A stretch of DNA of 64,000 bases from Rhodanobacter sp. C01 (GTDB lineage: Bacteria; Pseudomonadota; Gammaproteobacteria; Xanthomonadales; Rhodanobacteraceae), in assembly GCF_002001045.1 (NCBI RefSeq), contig NZ_MUNR01000014.1, forward strand, positions 1 through 64,000, written 5' to 3'. Both the position numbers and the translations under genes were made by a program. Below are positions 9,186-17,961 of this stretch, piece by piece. The notes below the pieces were generated by a model, which was not told where the DNA came from, did no database searches, and saw only the letters and a program-made list of their open reading frames with translations. Position 1 is the stretch's first letter, and the number at the start of each line of letters is the position of its first letter.

Positions 9186-10040
9186 TTGAACCGCTTAAGT
9201 ATCATCCTGCCCGCCAAGAACGAGGCGCCTGCGCTGGCCGCATTGCTGCCCCGGCTGCGCGCAATCCATCCCGATGCCGAGATCATCGTGGTCGACGACG
9301 GCTCCACCGACGACACCCGCGGCATTTGCCAAAGCAGCGGCGTGACCTGCCTGTCCTCACCGTATTCCATGGGCAATGGTGCGGCGATCAAGCGTGGTGC
9401 TCGTGCCGCCACCGGCGAGCTCTTCGTCTTCATGGACGGTGACGGCCAGCATGATCCGGCCGATATCGCACGCCTGCTCGAAAAGCTCGGTCAGGATTAC
9501 GACATGGTCGTCGGTGCGCGCGATTGGAGTAGCCAGGCTGGGGTTGGCCGTGGCCTCGCCAATACCTTGTACAACTGGCTGGCCACGCATATGACCGGTC
9601 ATCCCGTGCAGGACCTCACGTCTGGCTTCCGCGCTGTGCGCGCGGACAAGTTCCGCGAGTTCATTCACCTGCTGCCGAACGGTTTCAGCTATCCCACCAC
9701 CAGCACCATGGCGTTCTTCCGCAGCGCCTACCCGGTCGCCTACGTGCCGATCAAGGCTGCACAGCGGGTCGGCAAGAGCCATATCAAGCCGGTACGCGAC
9801 GGCCTGCGTTTCCTGCTGATTATCTTCAAGATCGCCACGCTGTACTCGCCGCTGAAGTTGTTCGTGCCGGCGAGCGGGGTGTTCTTTCTACTGGGCTGTG
9901 CCAATTACGTCTGGACATTCGTGCATAGCGGACGACTTACCAACGGCAGTACCTTGATGTGGAGTGCGGCGGTCATTGTTTTCCTGATCGGTCTGGTATC
10001 CGAACAGATCACGGCGCTGACATATCGACGTGATGCCTGA
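9186..10040 (+). CDS. GT2 polyprenyl-phosphate sugar synthase-like glycosyltransferase
   Basis: A 284-residue family 2 glycosyltransferase of the dolichyl-phosphate mannose synthase type, expected to load a hexose from a nucleotide sugar onto polyprenyl phosphate at the cytoplasmic membrane. It starts LNRLSIILPAKNEAPAL and has the nucleotide-binding VVDDGSTDDTRG, the metal-binding DGDGQHDPADI and the acceptor region VQDLTSGFRAVRADKF. Two hydrophobic segments end the protein (FVPASGVFFLLGC and MWSAAVIVFLIGLVSE). I prefer TTG 9186 because GGGGAG lies seven bases upstream; ATG 9144 is an in-frame alternative without a ribosome site. It overlaps the next gene by 8 nt. Its product could serve the GT-C proteins encoded near pilA, which is inference. 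Confidence 0.88.
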   Translation: MNRLSIILPAKNEAPALAALLPRLRAIHPDAEIIVVDDGSTDDTRGICQSSGVTCLSSPYSMGNGAAIKRGARAATGELFVFMDGDGQHDPADIARLLEKLGQDYDMVVGARDWSSQAGVGRGLANTLYNWLATHMTGHPVQDLTSGFRAVRADKFREFIHLLPNGFSYPTTSTMAFFRSAYPVAYVPIKAAQRVGKSHIKPVRDGLRFLLIIFKIATLYSPLKLFVPASGVFFLLGCANYVWTFVHSGRLTNGSTLMWSAAVIVFLIGLVSEQITALTYRRDA

Positions 10041-11265
10041 CTCTTCTGGTACTGATCGATCGACGCTGCTCGTGCTTGCTTCGACCTATCCGCGTTGGAG
10101 TGGTGATCCTGAGCCAGGATTTGTGCACGAGCTGGCCAAGCGCCTCACGGATCAATTCCATGTCATTGCCTTGGTCCCCGGTGCGCATGGTGCTACGGCG
10201 CGTGAGACTCTCGATGGCGTCGAGGTGATCCGTTATCGCTATGCACCTCAACGCTTCCAAACATTGGTAAACGATGGAGGCATCGTCACCAATTTGCGGC
10301 GCCATCGCTGGAAACTGCTATTGATCCCTCCATTCGTGCTGGCACAGGCATGGCAGACTTGGCGTTTGTTGCGAACGCGCCGGATTGATGTGATTCATGC
10401 CCACTGGCTACTCCCTCAAGGCTTGATCACGGCCTTTCTGGGCAAGCTGTCACGCCGCCTGCCTTCTTATCTGGTTACCTCACATGGCGCCGATCTGTTC
10501 GCCTTGCGTGGGCGGTGTTTGAATGCACTCAAACGACTTGTAGTCAGACGGGCTGCGGCAGTCACCGTGGTCAGTGAGGCCATGCGCAGGGAATTGGCAA
10601 GGATCGGCGCGGATGCCAGCAAAGTGAACATACAGCCCATGGGAGTGGATCTGGAGGGGCTGTTTACGCCCAGTTCGGCGGTGCAGCGCTCGCATGACGA
10701 GATTTTGTTCGTAGGTCGGCTGGTGGAGAAGAAAGGATTGCATTACCTGATTGATGCGATGCCGGAGATCTTGCGTGACCATCCAACGGCTTATCTGACC
10801 ATTGCTGGCTTTGGTCCGGAAAAGGAATCACTTGCAGAGCAAATTCAGCGACTGGGACTGCAAGCCAAAGTCCAATTCATCGGAGCCGTATCCCAGGTGA
10901 ATTTGCCGGCTTTGTATCGTCGCGCGGCGGTTTTCGTGGCTCCGTTTGTACAAGCAGTTTCGGGAGATCAGGAAGGTTTGGGGCTGGTGACGGTGGAGGC
11001 TGCCGGCTGTGGCTGTCCAGTGGTGGCGAGCGATCTGCCGTCGGTACGGGATGTGTTCGGCGTAACCCGTACTCAGCTGATTGCACCGGGTTCGGCCAAG
11101 GCAATCAGCGAAGCGGTAAATGCCATATTGATCGAGGCACCCACACATGATGATGCAGTTCAAGTGAGAGCATCCCTGTGCGCAAGGTTCGACTGGACCG
11201 TGGTTGTCGAGAGCTACGCGCAGATACTTCGAAGGGTTGCTGAATCGCGGTTGGACAAGGTTTAA
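10033..11265 (+). CDS. GT4 family glycosyltransferase
   Basis: A 410-residue retaining glycosyltransferase with the GT-B fold. The N-terminal domain begins LLVLASTYPRWSGDPEPGF with the usual glycine/proline acceptor loop; the C-terminal nucleotide-sugar domain has EILFVGRLVEKKGLHYLIDA and the E-x7-E type motif in SGDQEGLGLVTVEAAGCGCP. The protein is cytoplasmic or peripheral. ATG 10033 overlaps the preceding gene by 8 nt, so translation is probably coupled. GC content and third-position bias are visibly lower than in flanking housekeeping genes, as through the whole stretch to about 17.9 kb, suggesting acquisition of a glycan gene block. Confidence 0.9.
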   Translation: MPDSSGTDRSTLLVLASTYPRWSGDPEPGFVHELAKRLTDQFHVIALVPGAHGATARETLDGVEVIRYRYAPQRFQTLVNDGGIVTNLRRHRWKLLLIPPFVLAQAWQTWRLLRTRRIDVIHAHWLLPQGLITAFLGKLSRRLPSYLVTSHGADLFALRGRCLNALKRLVVRRAAAVTVVSEAMRRELARIGADASKVNIQPMGVDLEGLFTPSSAVQRSHDEILFVGRLVEKKGLHYLIDAMPEILRDHPTAYLTIAGFGPEKESLAEQIQRLGLQAKVQFIGAVSQVNLPALYRRAAVFVAPFVQAVSGDQEGLGLVTVEAAGCGCPVVASDLPSVRDVFGVTRTQLIAPGSAKAISEAVNAILIEAPTHDDAVQVRASLCARFDWTVVVESYAQILRRVAESRLDKV

Positions 11266-11349
11266 GGAAGGACATATGGCATCGACGAGTACGGCCCGCC
11301 TGGCGCGCGCCGGTGTTAGAGAACCCCAGCCCGGGTTTGGGGAATCAGT

Positions 11350-12168
11350 GTGACTAATGACACGACAAGCCACGGCAAGCAGGGTGATGCCTGTGATCTC
11401 GAGGTTTCACGGCGTCTTCCCCATGTCGCGTTTGACCTGGCTTCGCGCCGATTGAAGGGCTTGAAGATCGAGCGTCTGTTGGGCCTCACTGGTCAGCCGA
11501 AACCGTTGCGAGTGCTCGAAATTGGTACTGGATCAGGTGGTATCGCACATTATTTTGGCACGCATCCGCACTTGAACTGCGAGGTGGATGCAGTTGATGT
11601 CCATGACAACAGAGTGGTGACCGAGGGATATCGCTACCACCAGGTGCAAGGCACGCAGCTTCCATTTGCCGATGATTCTTTCGATGTGGTGGTGACTAAT
11701 CACGTCATCGAACATGTCGGCGATAAGCAGGCCCAGTGTGCTCACCTGTCGGAATTGCACCGCGTGTTGCGCCCCGATGGCGTGGGCTACCTGGCTGTGC
11801 CCAGTCGCTGGATGCTTGTTGAGCCGCATTACCGTCTATTGCTCTTGAGTTGGTTGCCGCAGCCGGTTGCGAATGCCTATGTTCGGCTCATGGGTAAAGG
11901 TAGTTACTACGATTGCCGTCCGTTGACTACGCATCGAATCGAATCGATGCTCGATGCAGCCGGATTCACATTTGTGCAAAAGCATGGAGAAGCGCTGCTC
12001 TTGACCTTTGAGCTTGAACGGCCAGACGCGTTGATCTACCGCTGGATTCTCAAGCGAGCTCCCAATGCCATGTATGCGGCCTGGCGGCGTGCGTTTCCGA
12101 CCTTGATCTACACATTGAGATTGACACCGCCTGTTGCGGGCAGCCGTGCGGTTGCAGACCATGCCTAG
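11350..12168 (+). CDS. Class I SAM-dependent methyltransferase
   Basis: A 272-residue methyltransferase. The SAM-binding motif I is VLEIGTGSGGIAHYFG (near residue 57), motif II lies at DAVDVHDNRV and the post-motif block is FADDSFDVVVTNHVIEHVG, all typical of Methyltransf_11 proteins. A GTG at 11350 after GGGGAA serves as start. The substrate cannot be read from sequence; the surrounding glycosyltransferases and flippase-like protein suggest a lipid-linked glycan or sugar. The last 8 nt overlap the next gene (ATGCCTAG). Confidence 0.88.
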   Translation: MTNDTTSHGKQGDACDLEVSRRLPHVAFDLASRRLKGLKIERLLGLTGQPKPLRVLEIGTGSGGIAHYFGTHPHLNCEVDAVDVHDNRVVTEGYRYHQVQGTQLPFADDSFDVVVTNHVIEHVGDKQAQCAHLSELHRVLRPDGVGYLAVPSRWMLVEPHYRLLLLSWLPQPVANAYVRLMGKGSYYDCRPLTTHRIESMLDAAGFTFVQKHGEALLLTFELERPDALIYRWILKRAPNAMYAAWRRAFPTLIYTLRLTPPVAGSRAVADHA

Positions 12169-13099
12169 AGGCTCCAGATTCAATCGGATGCGCAGCCTTG
12201 TTATGACCTGTTTGTTGTGGGGCGGCCTTCTGCTGTGCGCCATTGCGATCAAGCGCTATTGGCATCAATCCCGTGCCTTGCTGGAGGGGATTGGTCCCGG
12301 TGGTGCGATAGTCATCTTGGCGGCTATCCTGCTCATGTGGTTATTGGCCGTTTCGAGTTGGCGTCATGTGGTTGCTGCCTGCAGTGGCGAGAAGATTCCG
12401 TGGCTGGTCGCAGTCAGACATCTGACCCTTCTGCTGCTTGGCAAGTATGTTCCAGGCGGGGTATGGGGATTTCTCGCGCGGTTGTCTGACTCGACGACGT
12501 ACGGATCGCTTGCCACCATGACTGCCGCAGGATTGGTCGAGCAATGGATCGGGCTGGCCATGGTCAGCCTGCTGGGTGGCATTACGCTCGCAGCAGCGTA
12601 TTGGAAATGTTGGGCATTGCTGTTTGGCTCGATCTTGTTTCCACTGATTGTGCTGTCAAGTCTGCGTTGCGCGAATTGGGCTTTACGATACCTGGCACTC
12701 TATCTACCTGCGCGCTGGCGTCAGGCTGCAGGTTCGATAAGTGAACTTGGTTGGGGACGACAGTTGTGGTGGGCTGCCATCCTGACCATGTTCCAGGTCA
12801 TGGTGATCCTGAGCGTCGCGGGTGAGGTGGCCGCTGCAGCATTTCATTTCGAGCCATACACGGCGATGGCGGTTGCCGGTTGCTATGGCGTCGGCATCAT
12901 GGCAGGCATTGCTGCGATATTCATGCCCGGCGGCATCCTGGTACGCGAAACCGTGTTCGTGGTCCTTTGTCGTGACTGGATTACCCCGGCAGAGGCGATT
13001 GCATTGGCTGGCGGGCTGCGCCTGACTTTCACAGCTTTTGACCTGATGGCGGGTGCCGGCGGCGCCTTTTTACAATTTTGGAGAAGACAGCATGTTTAG
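12161..13099 (+). CDS. Flippase-like integral membrane protein (LPG synthase TM family)
   Basis: A 312-residue protein with about eight hydrophobic segments, resembling the PF03706/UPF0104 family (lysylphosphatidylglycerol synthase membrane region, AglD-like). Typical blocks are LLLLGKYVPGGVWGFLARL and the C-terminal GVGIMAGIAAIFMPGGILVR. In other glycan clusters such proteins occur beside glycosyltransferases and are thought to move lipid-linked substrates; no activity is proven here. The start ATG overlaps the methyltransferase stop by 8 nt and its stop overlaps the next gene by 8 nt, so the block behaves as a translationally coupled unit. Confidence 0.8.
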   Translation: MPRGSRFNRMRSLVMTCLLWGGLLLCAIAIKRYWHQSRALLEGIGPGGAIVILAAILLMWLLAVSSWRHVVAACSGEKIPWLVAVRHLTLLLLGKYVPGGVWGFLARLSDSTTYGSLATMTAAGLVEQWIGLAMVSLLGGITLAAAYWKCWALLFGSILFPLIVLSSLRCANWALRYLALYLPARWRQAAGSISELGWGRQLWWAAILTMFQVMVILSVAGEVAAAAFHFEPYTAMAVAGCYGVGIMAGIAAIFMPGGILVRETVFVVLCRDWITPAEAIALAGGLRLTFTAFDLMAGAGGAFLQFWRRQHV

Positions 13100-13733
13100 T
13101 GGAATCATCAGGGGCGTGGCCCGATGGGTCCCTTTGGCATCGTTCAAGGGGTCTGCCGATTACTGGCGCAAGCGCTATCAACTCGGAGGAGACTCAGGCA
13201 CTGGTTCCGCGGGAGCCGCTGCGACTTACAAGGCCGCTGTGTTGAACGAATTCGTCGCCAGGGAAAGTGTGACGAGCGTTGTGGAATTCGGTTGCGGTGA
13301 TGGGCGCCAGCTTGCGTTGGCAAGGTATCCGGCATATCTCGGCTTGGACATCAGCGCTGACGCTGTCGAGCAATGCCGCGCACGTTTCAAGGACGATGCA
13401 AGCAAGCGCTTTGCGATCCTTGATGACAGCGCAACGAAGGCAGATCTTGCCTTGTCCCTCGACGTCATCTTTCACTTGGTCGAGGACGAAGTCTATGAGG
13501 CCCATCTTCGCCGTCTGTTCGATGCAGCGAATCGCTTCGTCATCATCTATTCGAGCAACAGTGCAGGTAATGCGCGTACGTTCAGGCATGTCCGGCACCG
13601 CGTGGTCTCGACGGATGTCACGGCACTTTTCCCGGGATTTGAAAGATTGCAGGAATTGGAGTCTGCGTTACCGCCTCCTGTTGAAACCAGCAGTGGGGTT
13701 TCCACGGTTTTCCTCATTTATCGGCGCCTCTGA
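13092..13733 (+). CDS. SAM-dependent methyltransferase
   Basis: A 213-residue protein with motif I VVEFGCGDGRQLALA, then YPAYLGLDISADAVEQCRAR as motif II and a LALSLDVIFHLVEDEVYEAH post-motif; this resembles class I methyltransferases acting on small or sugar substrates. ATG 13092 is preceded by GGAGAAG and overlaps the flippase-like gene (ATGTTTAG). It is the last gene of the + strand glycan cluster and converges on the TMTC-like genes. Substrate unknown. Confidence 0.85.
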   Translation: MFSGIIRGVARWVPLASFKGSADYWRKRYQLGGDSGTGSAGAAATYKAAVLNEFVARESVTSVVEFGCGDGRQLALARYPAYLGLDISADAVEQCRARFKDDASKRFAILDDSATKADLALSLDVIFHLVEDEVYEAHLRRLFDAANRFVIIYSSNSAGNARTFRHVRHRVVSTDVTALFPGFERLQELESALPPPVETSSGVSTVFLIYRRL

Positions 13734-13825
13734 TTCGTGAAAGAGGAGGCGCTTCCGAAACTTCATTGCCGCTTTCTGATGACCATGCACTGGACGATCG
13801 CCTGATCTTTCAATGAGTGCGGTTG

Positions 13826-15904
13826 CTATCGGGAATTGAGCAGTACCTCGAGTTTCGCGATCTCGCCATCCAGTCGGCCGCCGATATTGAGCGGCGCGAG
13901 TTGTTGCAGTTGTCTGTCCGCCTCGGCATGACGACCAGTTACCGCGAGCATGCGGATCAGTGTGATCCGGTAGGCAGGTTCATTGGGGCTGGCATCAACA
14001 GCCTGAGCGGTCATGCGAACGCCGAGGGCGTGGTCGCCCAGTACGTTCCAAGCGTAGTCGCCGTAGATGGCAAGCAGACGGCCCGTCGGGGCAGGTTGTG
14101 ACAGCGCTGCCGCAAAGGCCTGTTTCATGCGCTCGGGCGGCAGTACGCATTGGCCATCGCGCGTGCACTGGGTCAGGGAGGCCAGCGCGCTCTCGTCCTG
14201 CACACCTGGGGTGTGTGTTTTCAGCTTGGTGACGATGCTATCCCACCACGCATCTTTCAAAGGCAGCTGCATGCGTGCATTCATGAAGATCAGCGCCTGC
14301 TCAGGCAGGATCGAGAAGTTGGGTAACGCTGCGGCCTTCTCCAGCGGCGCATAGGCCAGCTTGGTGAAAGGCGAGGCGGGGTCGTAGTGCGAATCGATGA
14401 TGTAAGTGCGGCCCAGTTCGTATTGCGCACGCGGCGACTGCGGTGCACGTGCGGCTAGTTCCTGCGCCAACCGCAAGGGCTCGCCCCAGGCATAGGCTGT
14501 CATCGCGGTCAGCGTCGCCCAGGACACTAGCAATCCCGCCAGTAACGTGTACCGAAGCCGGGCAAAGGAGAATGATCGTGGCACGGCCAGCAGTGGCACG
14601 ACCGCCAACATCAGGCCGAAGCTGGCGAAGTAGTTGCGGTGTTCGTAGATCAGTTCCAGCGGCAGGATGGTACCGGTCAACAACTGGCAGCCAAGGAATA
14701 GTGCAATGCCAAGTGCGGCCAGTGGCTTGCGCGCACGCAGCCACAGCATCAGTGCCACCAGCGCGACCAGGGATACCAGGCTGGCCAGCGTAGTCCAGGG
14801 CGCCAGCAGTCCAGTCGAGATGCGGAAATCATCGTGATAGAACGACAGAGCATCCAGCGTTGGGAGCAAGGTCCAGCGGATGTAATCGACCACGATGCGC
14901 GTCTCGCTGAGCAGGCGCGTGCCCAGCGTGAAATCGCGGGTGGCCCAGGCTTCCGGTTTCAGCAGGTTGGGCAGCAGCCAGCCGATGCCGATCAGCGTCG
15001 GCAGCACCAGCACGAGCAGGAAGCTGGCGATGATCCGCCAGTCGCGTCGGCCTGTGGCGGTGCAGAAGTGGAACAGCACCCACTCGACCAACAGCGCGTA
15101 CAACGGCAGCATTACCGCGGTTTCCTTGGCCAGTACGCCCACGGCTGTGGGTATGATAATGCTGAGCATGCACAGGATGAATCCGCGAGTGCCGGCTGAA
15201 CACCCGTTGTCATCACGGGAAAATGTGCCGGTATCCGTGACCAGCATTCGTTGTCGTCCGGCCACATAGCCGATCAGGCCCAGTAACACGAACAAGTTCG
15301 CCATGCTCTCCATGCGCTGCACTACGTACAGCACCGCGGTGAGATTGATCGGCAACAGCATCCAGCCGGTGGCGATCAGCGCGGCGACGATGCCCGCATG
15401 GTTGGAGCTTCCTACGGCGGCGAGATCAGCTTTAGGAACGGCTTCAGCCGTGAAAGCACTCCGATTGCTTGTAATGGATGGGGTTTTCGCGGGAAATAGT
15501 GTCGCGGCTTCAGCCGCTCCTGAAAAAGCAGGAGTTTTGCGGCGGTCTATTGAGCGCAGCAACAGCCTCGCCAGCATAAATACCAGCAACCCGTTCAACA
15601 GATGGATGCTTAAGTTGGTCAGCTTCATCCAGTGTGGATCGAGGCCGATAGCAATGTAGTTAGCGGCGAAACTCAACGATGCTAGCGGTCGCTTGAAGTC
15701 GCTGGCAGGCGATGAGAGCGCGGCGCGTACCAGTGCTGGAATGCTCATTTCACTTGGCTGCACACCATGGTTGTCGACGATGTTGGGGTAATCGTCGAAC
15801 AGCCAGCTTCCAGCGAGACCCGGCCAATAAATGACGGTGGTGAGTAGTAGTGCAGCAAGCATCAGAAATAAGCTGACGCGGCTTTTGTAATGAGAGAGGG
15901 CCAT
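13826..15904 (-). CDS. TMTC-like GT-C membrane glycosyltransferase with TPR-like tail (copy B)
   Basis: A 692-residue polytopic protein. The N-terminus has a helix and then YWPGLAGSWLFDDYPNIVDN with an acidic pair (D37, D38), followed by KRPLASLSFAANYIAIGLDP and LTNLSIHLLNGLLVFMLAR. This order matches the DUF1736/TMTC family of eukaryotic O-mannosyltransferases, which have a GT-C fold and use polyprenyl-phosphate sugars. Hydrophobic segments continue to about residue 490, and the last 200 residues look like TPR helices. It is the second gene after pilA, 35 nt after a paralogue, so pilin is a plausible acceptor (inference). A REP pair is inserted in frame at about residues 127-158, giving FSGAAEAATLFPAK and following residues in a loop. 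Alternative: a Wzy-type ligase. Confidence 0.78.
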   Translation of the reverse strand: MALSHYKSRVSLFLMLAALLLTTVIYWPGLAGSWLFDDYPNIVDNHGVQPSEMSIPALVRAALSSPASDFKRPLASLSFAANYIAIGLDPHWMKLTNLSIHLLNGLLVFMLARLLLRSIDRRKTPAFSGAAEAATLFPAKTPSITSNRSAFTAEAVPKADLAAVGSSNHAGIVAALIATGWMLLPINLTAVLYVVQRMESMANLFVLLGLIGYVAGRQRMLVTDTGTFSRDDNGCSAGTRGFILCMLSIIIPTAVGVLAKETAVMLPLYALLVEWVLFHFCTATGRRDWRIIASFLLVLVLPTLIGIGWLLPNLLKPEAWATRDFTLGTRLLSETRIVVDYIRWTLLPTLDALSFYHDDFRISTGLLAPWTTLASLVSLVALVALMLWLRARKPLAALGIALFLGCQLLTGTILPLELIYEHRNYFASFGLMLAVVPLLAVPRSFSFARLRYTLLAGLLVSWATLTAMTAYAWGEPLRLAQELAARAPQSPRAQYELGRTYIIDSHYDPASPFTKLAYAPLEKAAALPNFSILPEQALIFMNARMQLPLKDAWWDSIVTKLKTHTPGVQDESALASLTQCTRDGQCVLPPERMKQAFAAALSQPAPTGRLLAIYGDYAWNVLGDHALGVRMTAQAVDASPNEPAYRITLIRMLAVTGRHAEADRQLQQLAPLNIGGRLDGEIAKLEVLLNSR
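15431..15523. repeat. REP pair inside a coding region
   Basis: Diverged TTTAGGAACGGCTTCAGCCG (from 15431) and GTCGCGGCTTCAGCCGCTCC (ending at about 15520) are the same REP unit as elsewhere in the window. They lie wholly within the TMTC-like gene at 13826-15904 and keep its reading frame, encoding a roughly 31-residue Ala-rich insert. Confidence 0.8.
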
Positions 15905-15939
15905 ATGCCAAGTATGACCGCAAGTAATACGAATCGAGA

Positions 15940-17925
15940 CTATTGCAGTTGTGGCTTGCCCATAACGTTTGCCGGTGGTGGGTTCTCAAAGAGTTGCTTG
16001 AGTTTGACGCTCAACTCTTGATTGCGTCGGTCCCACCATGCGGTATGCCTATCCGCATCGGCCAGCACAATCTTTGCACTTGCAACGTTACCGTTGACGT
16101 ATTCAAGATTTGCCAATAGGAATCCGATGGCTGGGTCAGCATGTTCTGTCTTCCACGCCAGCGAGACTTGCTGCTCTGCCTTGATGTATTCACCTGCAGC
16201 CAGATACAGATTGGATGCGATGTAGCGGCTACGCCAGAGTTGAATCAGAGCACCTGGCTGTGGAGCTGCATCGACTATGTCTGTAATCATGGTGGCCAGC
16301 TGTGTCGGGCCCAAGCCTTCGCAGTCATGGGTGTTCAGGGCTTTAGCAAGCATCTCAAAGGCAAGCATCTCCGATAGCTGCAGTTTGGCACCCTTTATGG
16401 CACCAATCCGGTTGATCGAGATCGTATCGGTTTTTTGATGAACGAGGCATTGCAGCAACACCGTGTCGATGGCTGCCAAATGCTGCGCAGCCGGATCGGG
16501 GATAGTTATCAGATGATCGACGGTTTGTTGTGCCTCATCGAAGCGACCCTCGGCTACAAGGTTGGTGGTGTGATCCATCTGTGCCCGTAACGACTTGGGG
16601 TGCTGAAGAGCGCCCTGAGCAGCAAGTACGCGCCACGAACTCCACACTGAGGCACGTGCAAGAGTGGCAATGCCGAGCATGGACAATAGTGCAATCGTTC
16701 CGATGCCAAGCAATCGACCGAAACGCGCATCGTTAATTATGTGCGACCGCAATCGCACAACCAGCCACTGCGCCAGCCCGACCACAGCCAAAAAAAAGCC
16801 TACCGATGGCAGATAATTGCGGTGCTCGAAGTACAGCTCCAGCGGAAACACGCTCGACTCCATTACGTGTCCCGCCAAGTAAAAAATGATACCGGTGAAG
16901 AACGCCGGAACGAGTTTGCGTAATCCGATTGCAGCAATGCCCAGTGCGAGCAACCCCAGTATGGAAAACAGAGTGGTCGATGGATCAAGCAGGCTGTGCG
17001 ATATCGCAAAATCGTCGGTGTACAGACCCAGCGATGGGCCGCGCGGTAACAGCAACGCGCCCATGTAATCCATCAAGACGCGGGGTTCGCTCAATAGGCG
17101 TTCGTAGAGGTTGAACAGCCGTCCCGCGTAACTGTCAATCAGGCGCTGCGGATGAATGCCATACCAGCCGATAATCAGCATGGCAGGCGTCAGCAGGAAA
17201 AGTGCAAAGAACACTTTGACCGCCAGTGGTCGTTGTGTTTGCGCGCTCTCGCGGAAATACCCCAACTCCAGTACCGCGCAGAAGAGGGGTACCAGCGCAC
17301 CATTCTCCTTGCTAAGCATTGCGGCTAGAGTGGTTAGTGGTAAAAAAACGAAAAGATCCAGCAGAGCGGATCGCAAGCGACCTTGCTCGAAACATGTGCG
17401 GGCATGAACATAAATCAATAGCGCGATCAGTACGAACAGTGCACAGAGTTGCTCCATGCGCTGCACTACGTACAAGACCGTGCTCACCTGCATGGGATGC
17501 AGCAGCCAGATGGTACTGACGATCAACGCGACGAGTCGCGCGCGATGGCGCAACTGAGGATCCTGCAAAAGCAGGCGCGACAGAAGCGTATAGATCAACA
17601 CGCCGCAGAGAAGATGGATTGCAAGATTGGTGGCTTTGAACGGCCAGGGTTCCAGCCCGCTGACCGCAGCGTTGGCGAGAAACGTGAGCATTGACAGCGG
17701 CCGATGCAGCAGGCCGGAATTATTGCCAAACACGATTTCCTGCCAGCCGATCTGGCCGCCCAACCATGAACTGATGGGCTGCACGATGTTTGGTGGGTCG
17801 TCAAACAGGAACGGACCGTGCAAACCAGGCAGATAGACCAGCACAGTCAGAACCAGTGCGCCCAGCAGCCATGGCGCGGTACGCCCCAAAGAAATGCCCC
17901 GGCCGCTTAGCGCAGACCGGGGCAT
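15940..17925 (-). CDS. TMTC-like GT-C membrane glycosyltransferase with TPR-like tail (copy A)
   Basis: A 661-residue paralogue of the protein encoded at 13826-15904 without the REP-derived insert. It shows the TMTC-type start: a membrane helix, GLHGPFLFDDPPNIVQ with D42/D43, then LHRPLSMLTFLANAAVSGLE and ATNLAIHLLCGVLIYTLLSR. A further block of helices extends to about residue 440, then a helical C-terminal region of TPR type. It lies directly after pilA on the same strand, so it may transfer sugar from a polyprenyl carrier to pilin or another secreted protein. I chose ATG 17925; a TTG at 17955 is also in frame. The start codon sits in an 8-bp hairpin that may limit read-through or translation. 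GC content is lower than for the window overall. Confidence 0.78.
   Translation of the reverse strand: MPRSALSGRGISLGRTAPWLLGALVLTVLVYLPGLHGPFLFDDPPNIVQPISSWLGGQIGWQEIVFGNNSGLLHRPLSMLTFLANAAVSGLEPWPFKATNLAIHLLCGVLIYTLLSRLLLQDPQLRHRARLVALIVSTIWLLHPMQVSTVLYVVQRMEQLCALFVLIALLIYVHARTCFEQGRLRSALLDLFVFLPLTTLAAMLSKENGALVPLFCAVLELGYFRESAQTQRPLAVKVFFALFLLTPAMLIIGWYGIHPQRLIDSYAGRLFNLYERLLSEPRVLMDYMGALLLPRGPSLGLYTDDFAISHSLLDPSTTLFSILGLLALGIAAIGLRKLVPAFFTGIIFYLAGHVMESSVFPLELYFEHRNYLPSVGFFLAVVGLAQWLVVRLRSHIINDARFGRLLGIGTIALLSMLGIATLARASVWSSWRVLAAQGALQHPKSLRAQMDHTTNLVAEGRFDEAQQTVDHLITIPDPAAQHLAAIDTVLLQCLVHQKTDTISINRIGAIKGAKLQLSEMLAFEMLAKALNTHDCEGLGPTQLATMITDIVDAAPQPGALIQLWRSRYIASNLYLAAGEYIKAEQQVSLAWKTEHADPAIGFLLANLEYVNGNVASAKIVLADADRHTAWWDRRNQELSVKLKQLFENPPPANVMGKPQLQ
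17889..17925 (-). promoter_or_regulatory. Hairpin over the start of TMTC-like copy A
   Basis: On the minus strand TGCCCCGG and CCGGGGCA pair across a 13-nt loop and are followed by TTTCTTT. The first arm includes the TG of the probable start ATG (17925). It could act as a partial terminator after pilA, lowering expression of the large membrane proteins relative to pilin, or as a translational block. Confidence 0.5.
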
Positions 17926-17961
17926 GATGTAACGGCTTTGTTGGTGTGATGCCAAAATCTA

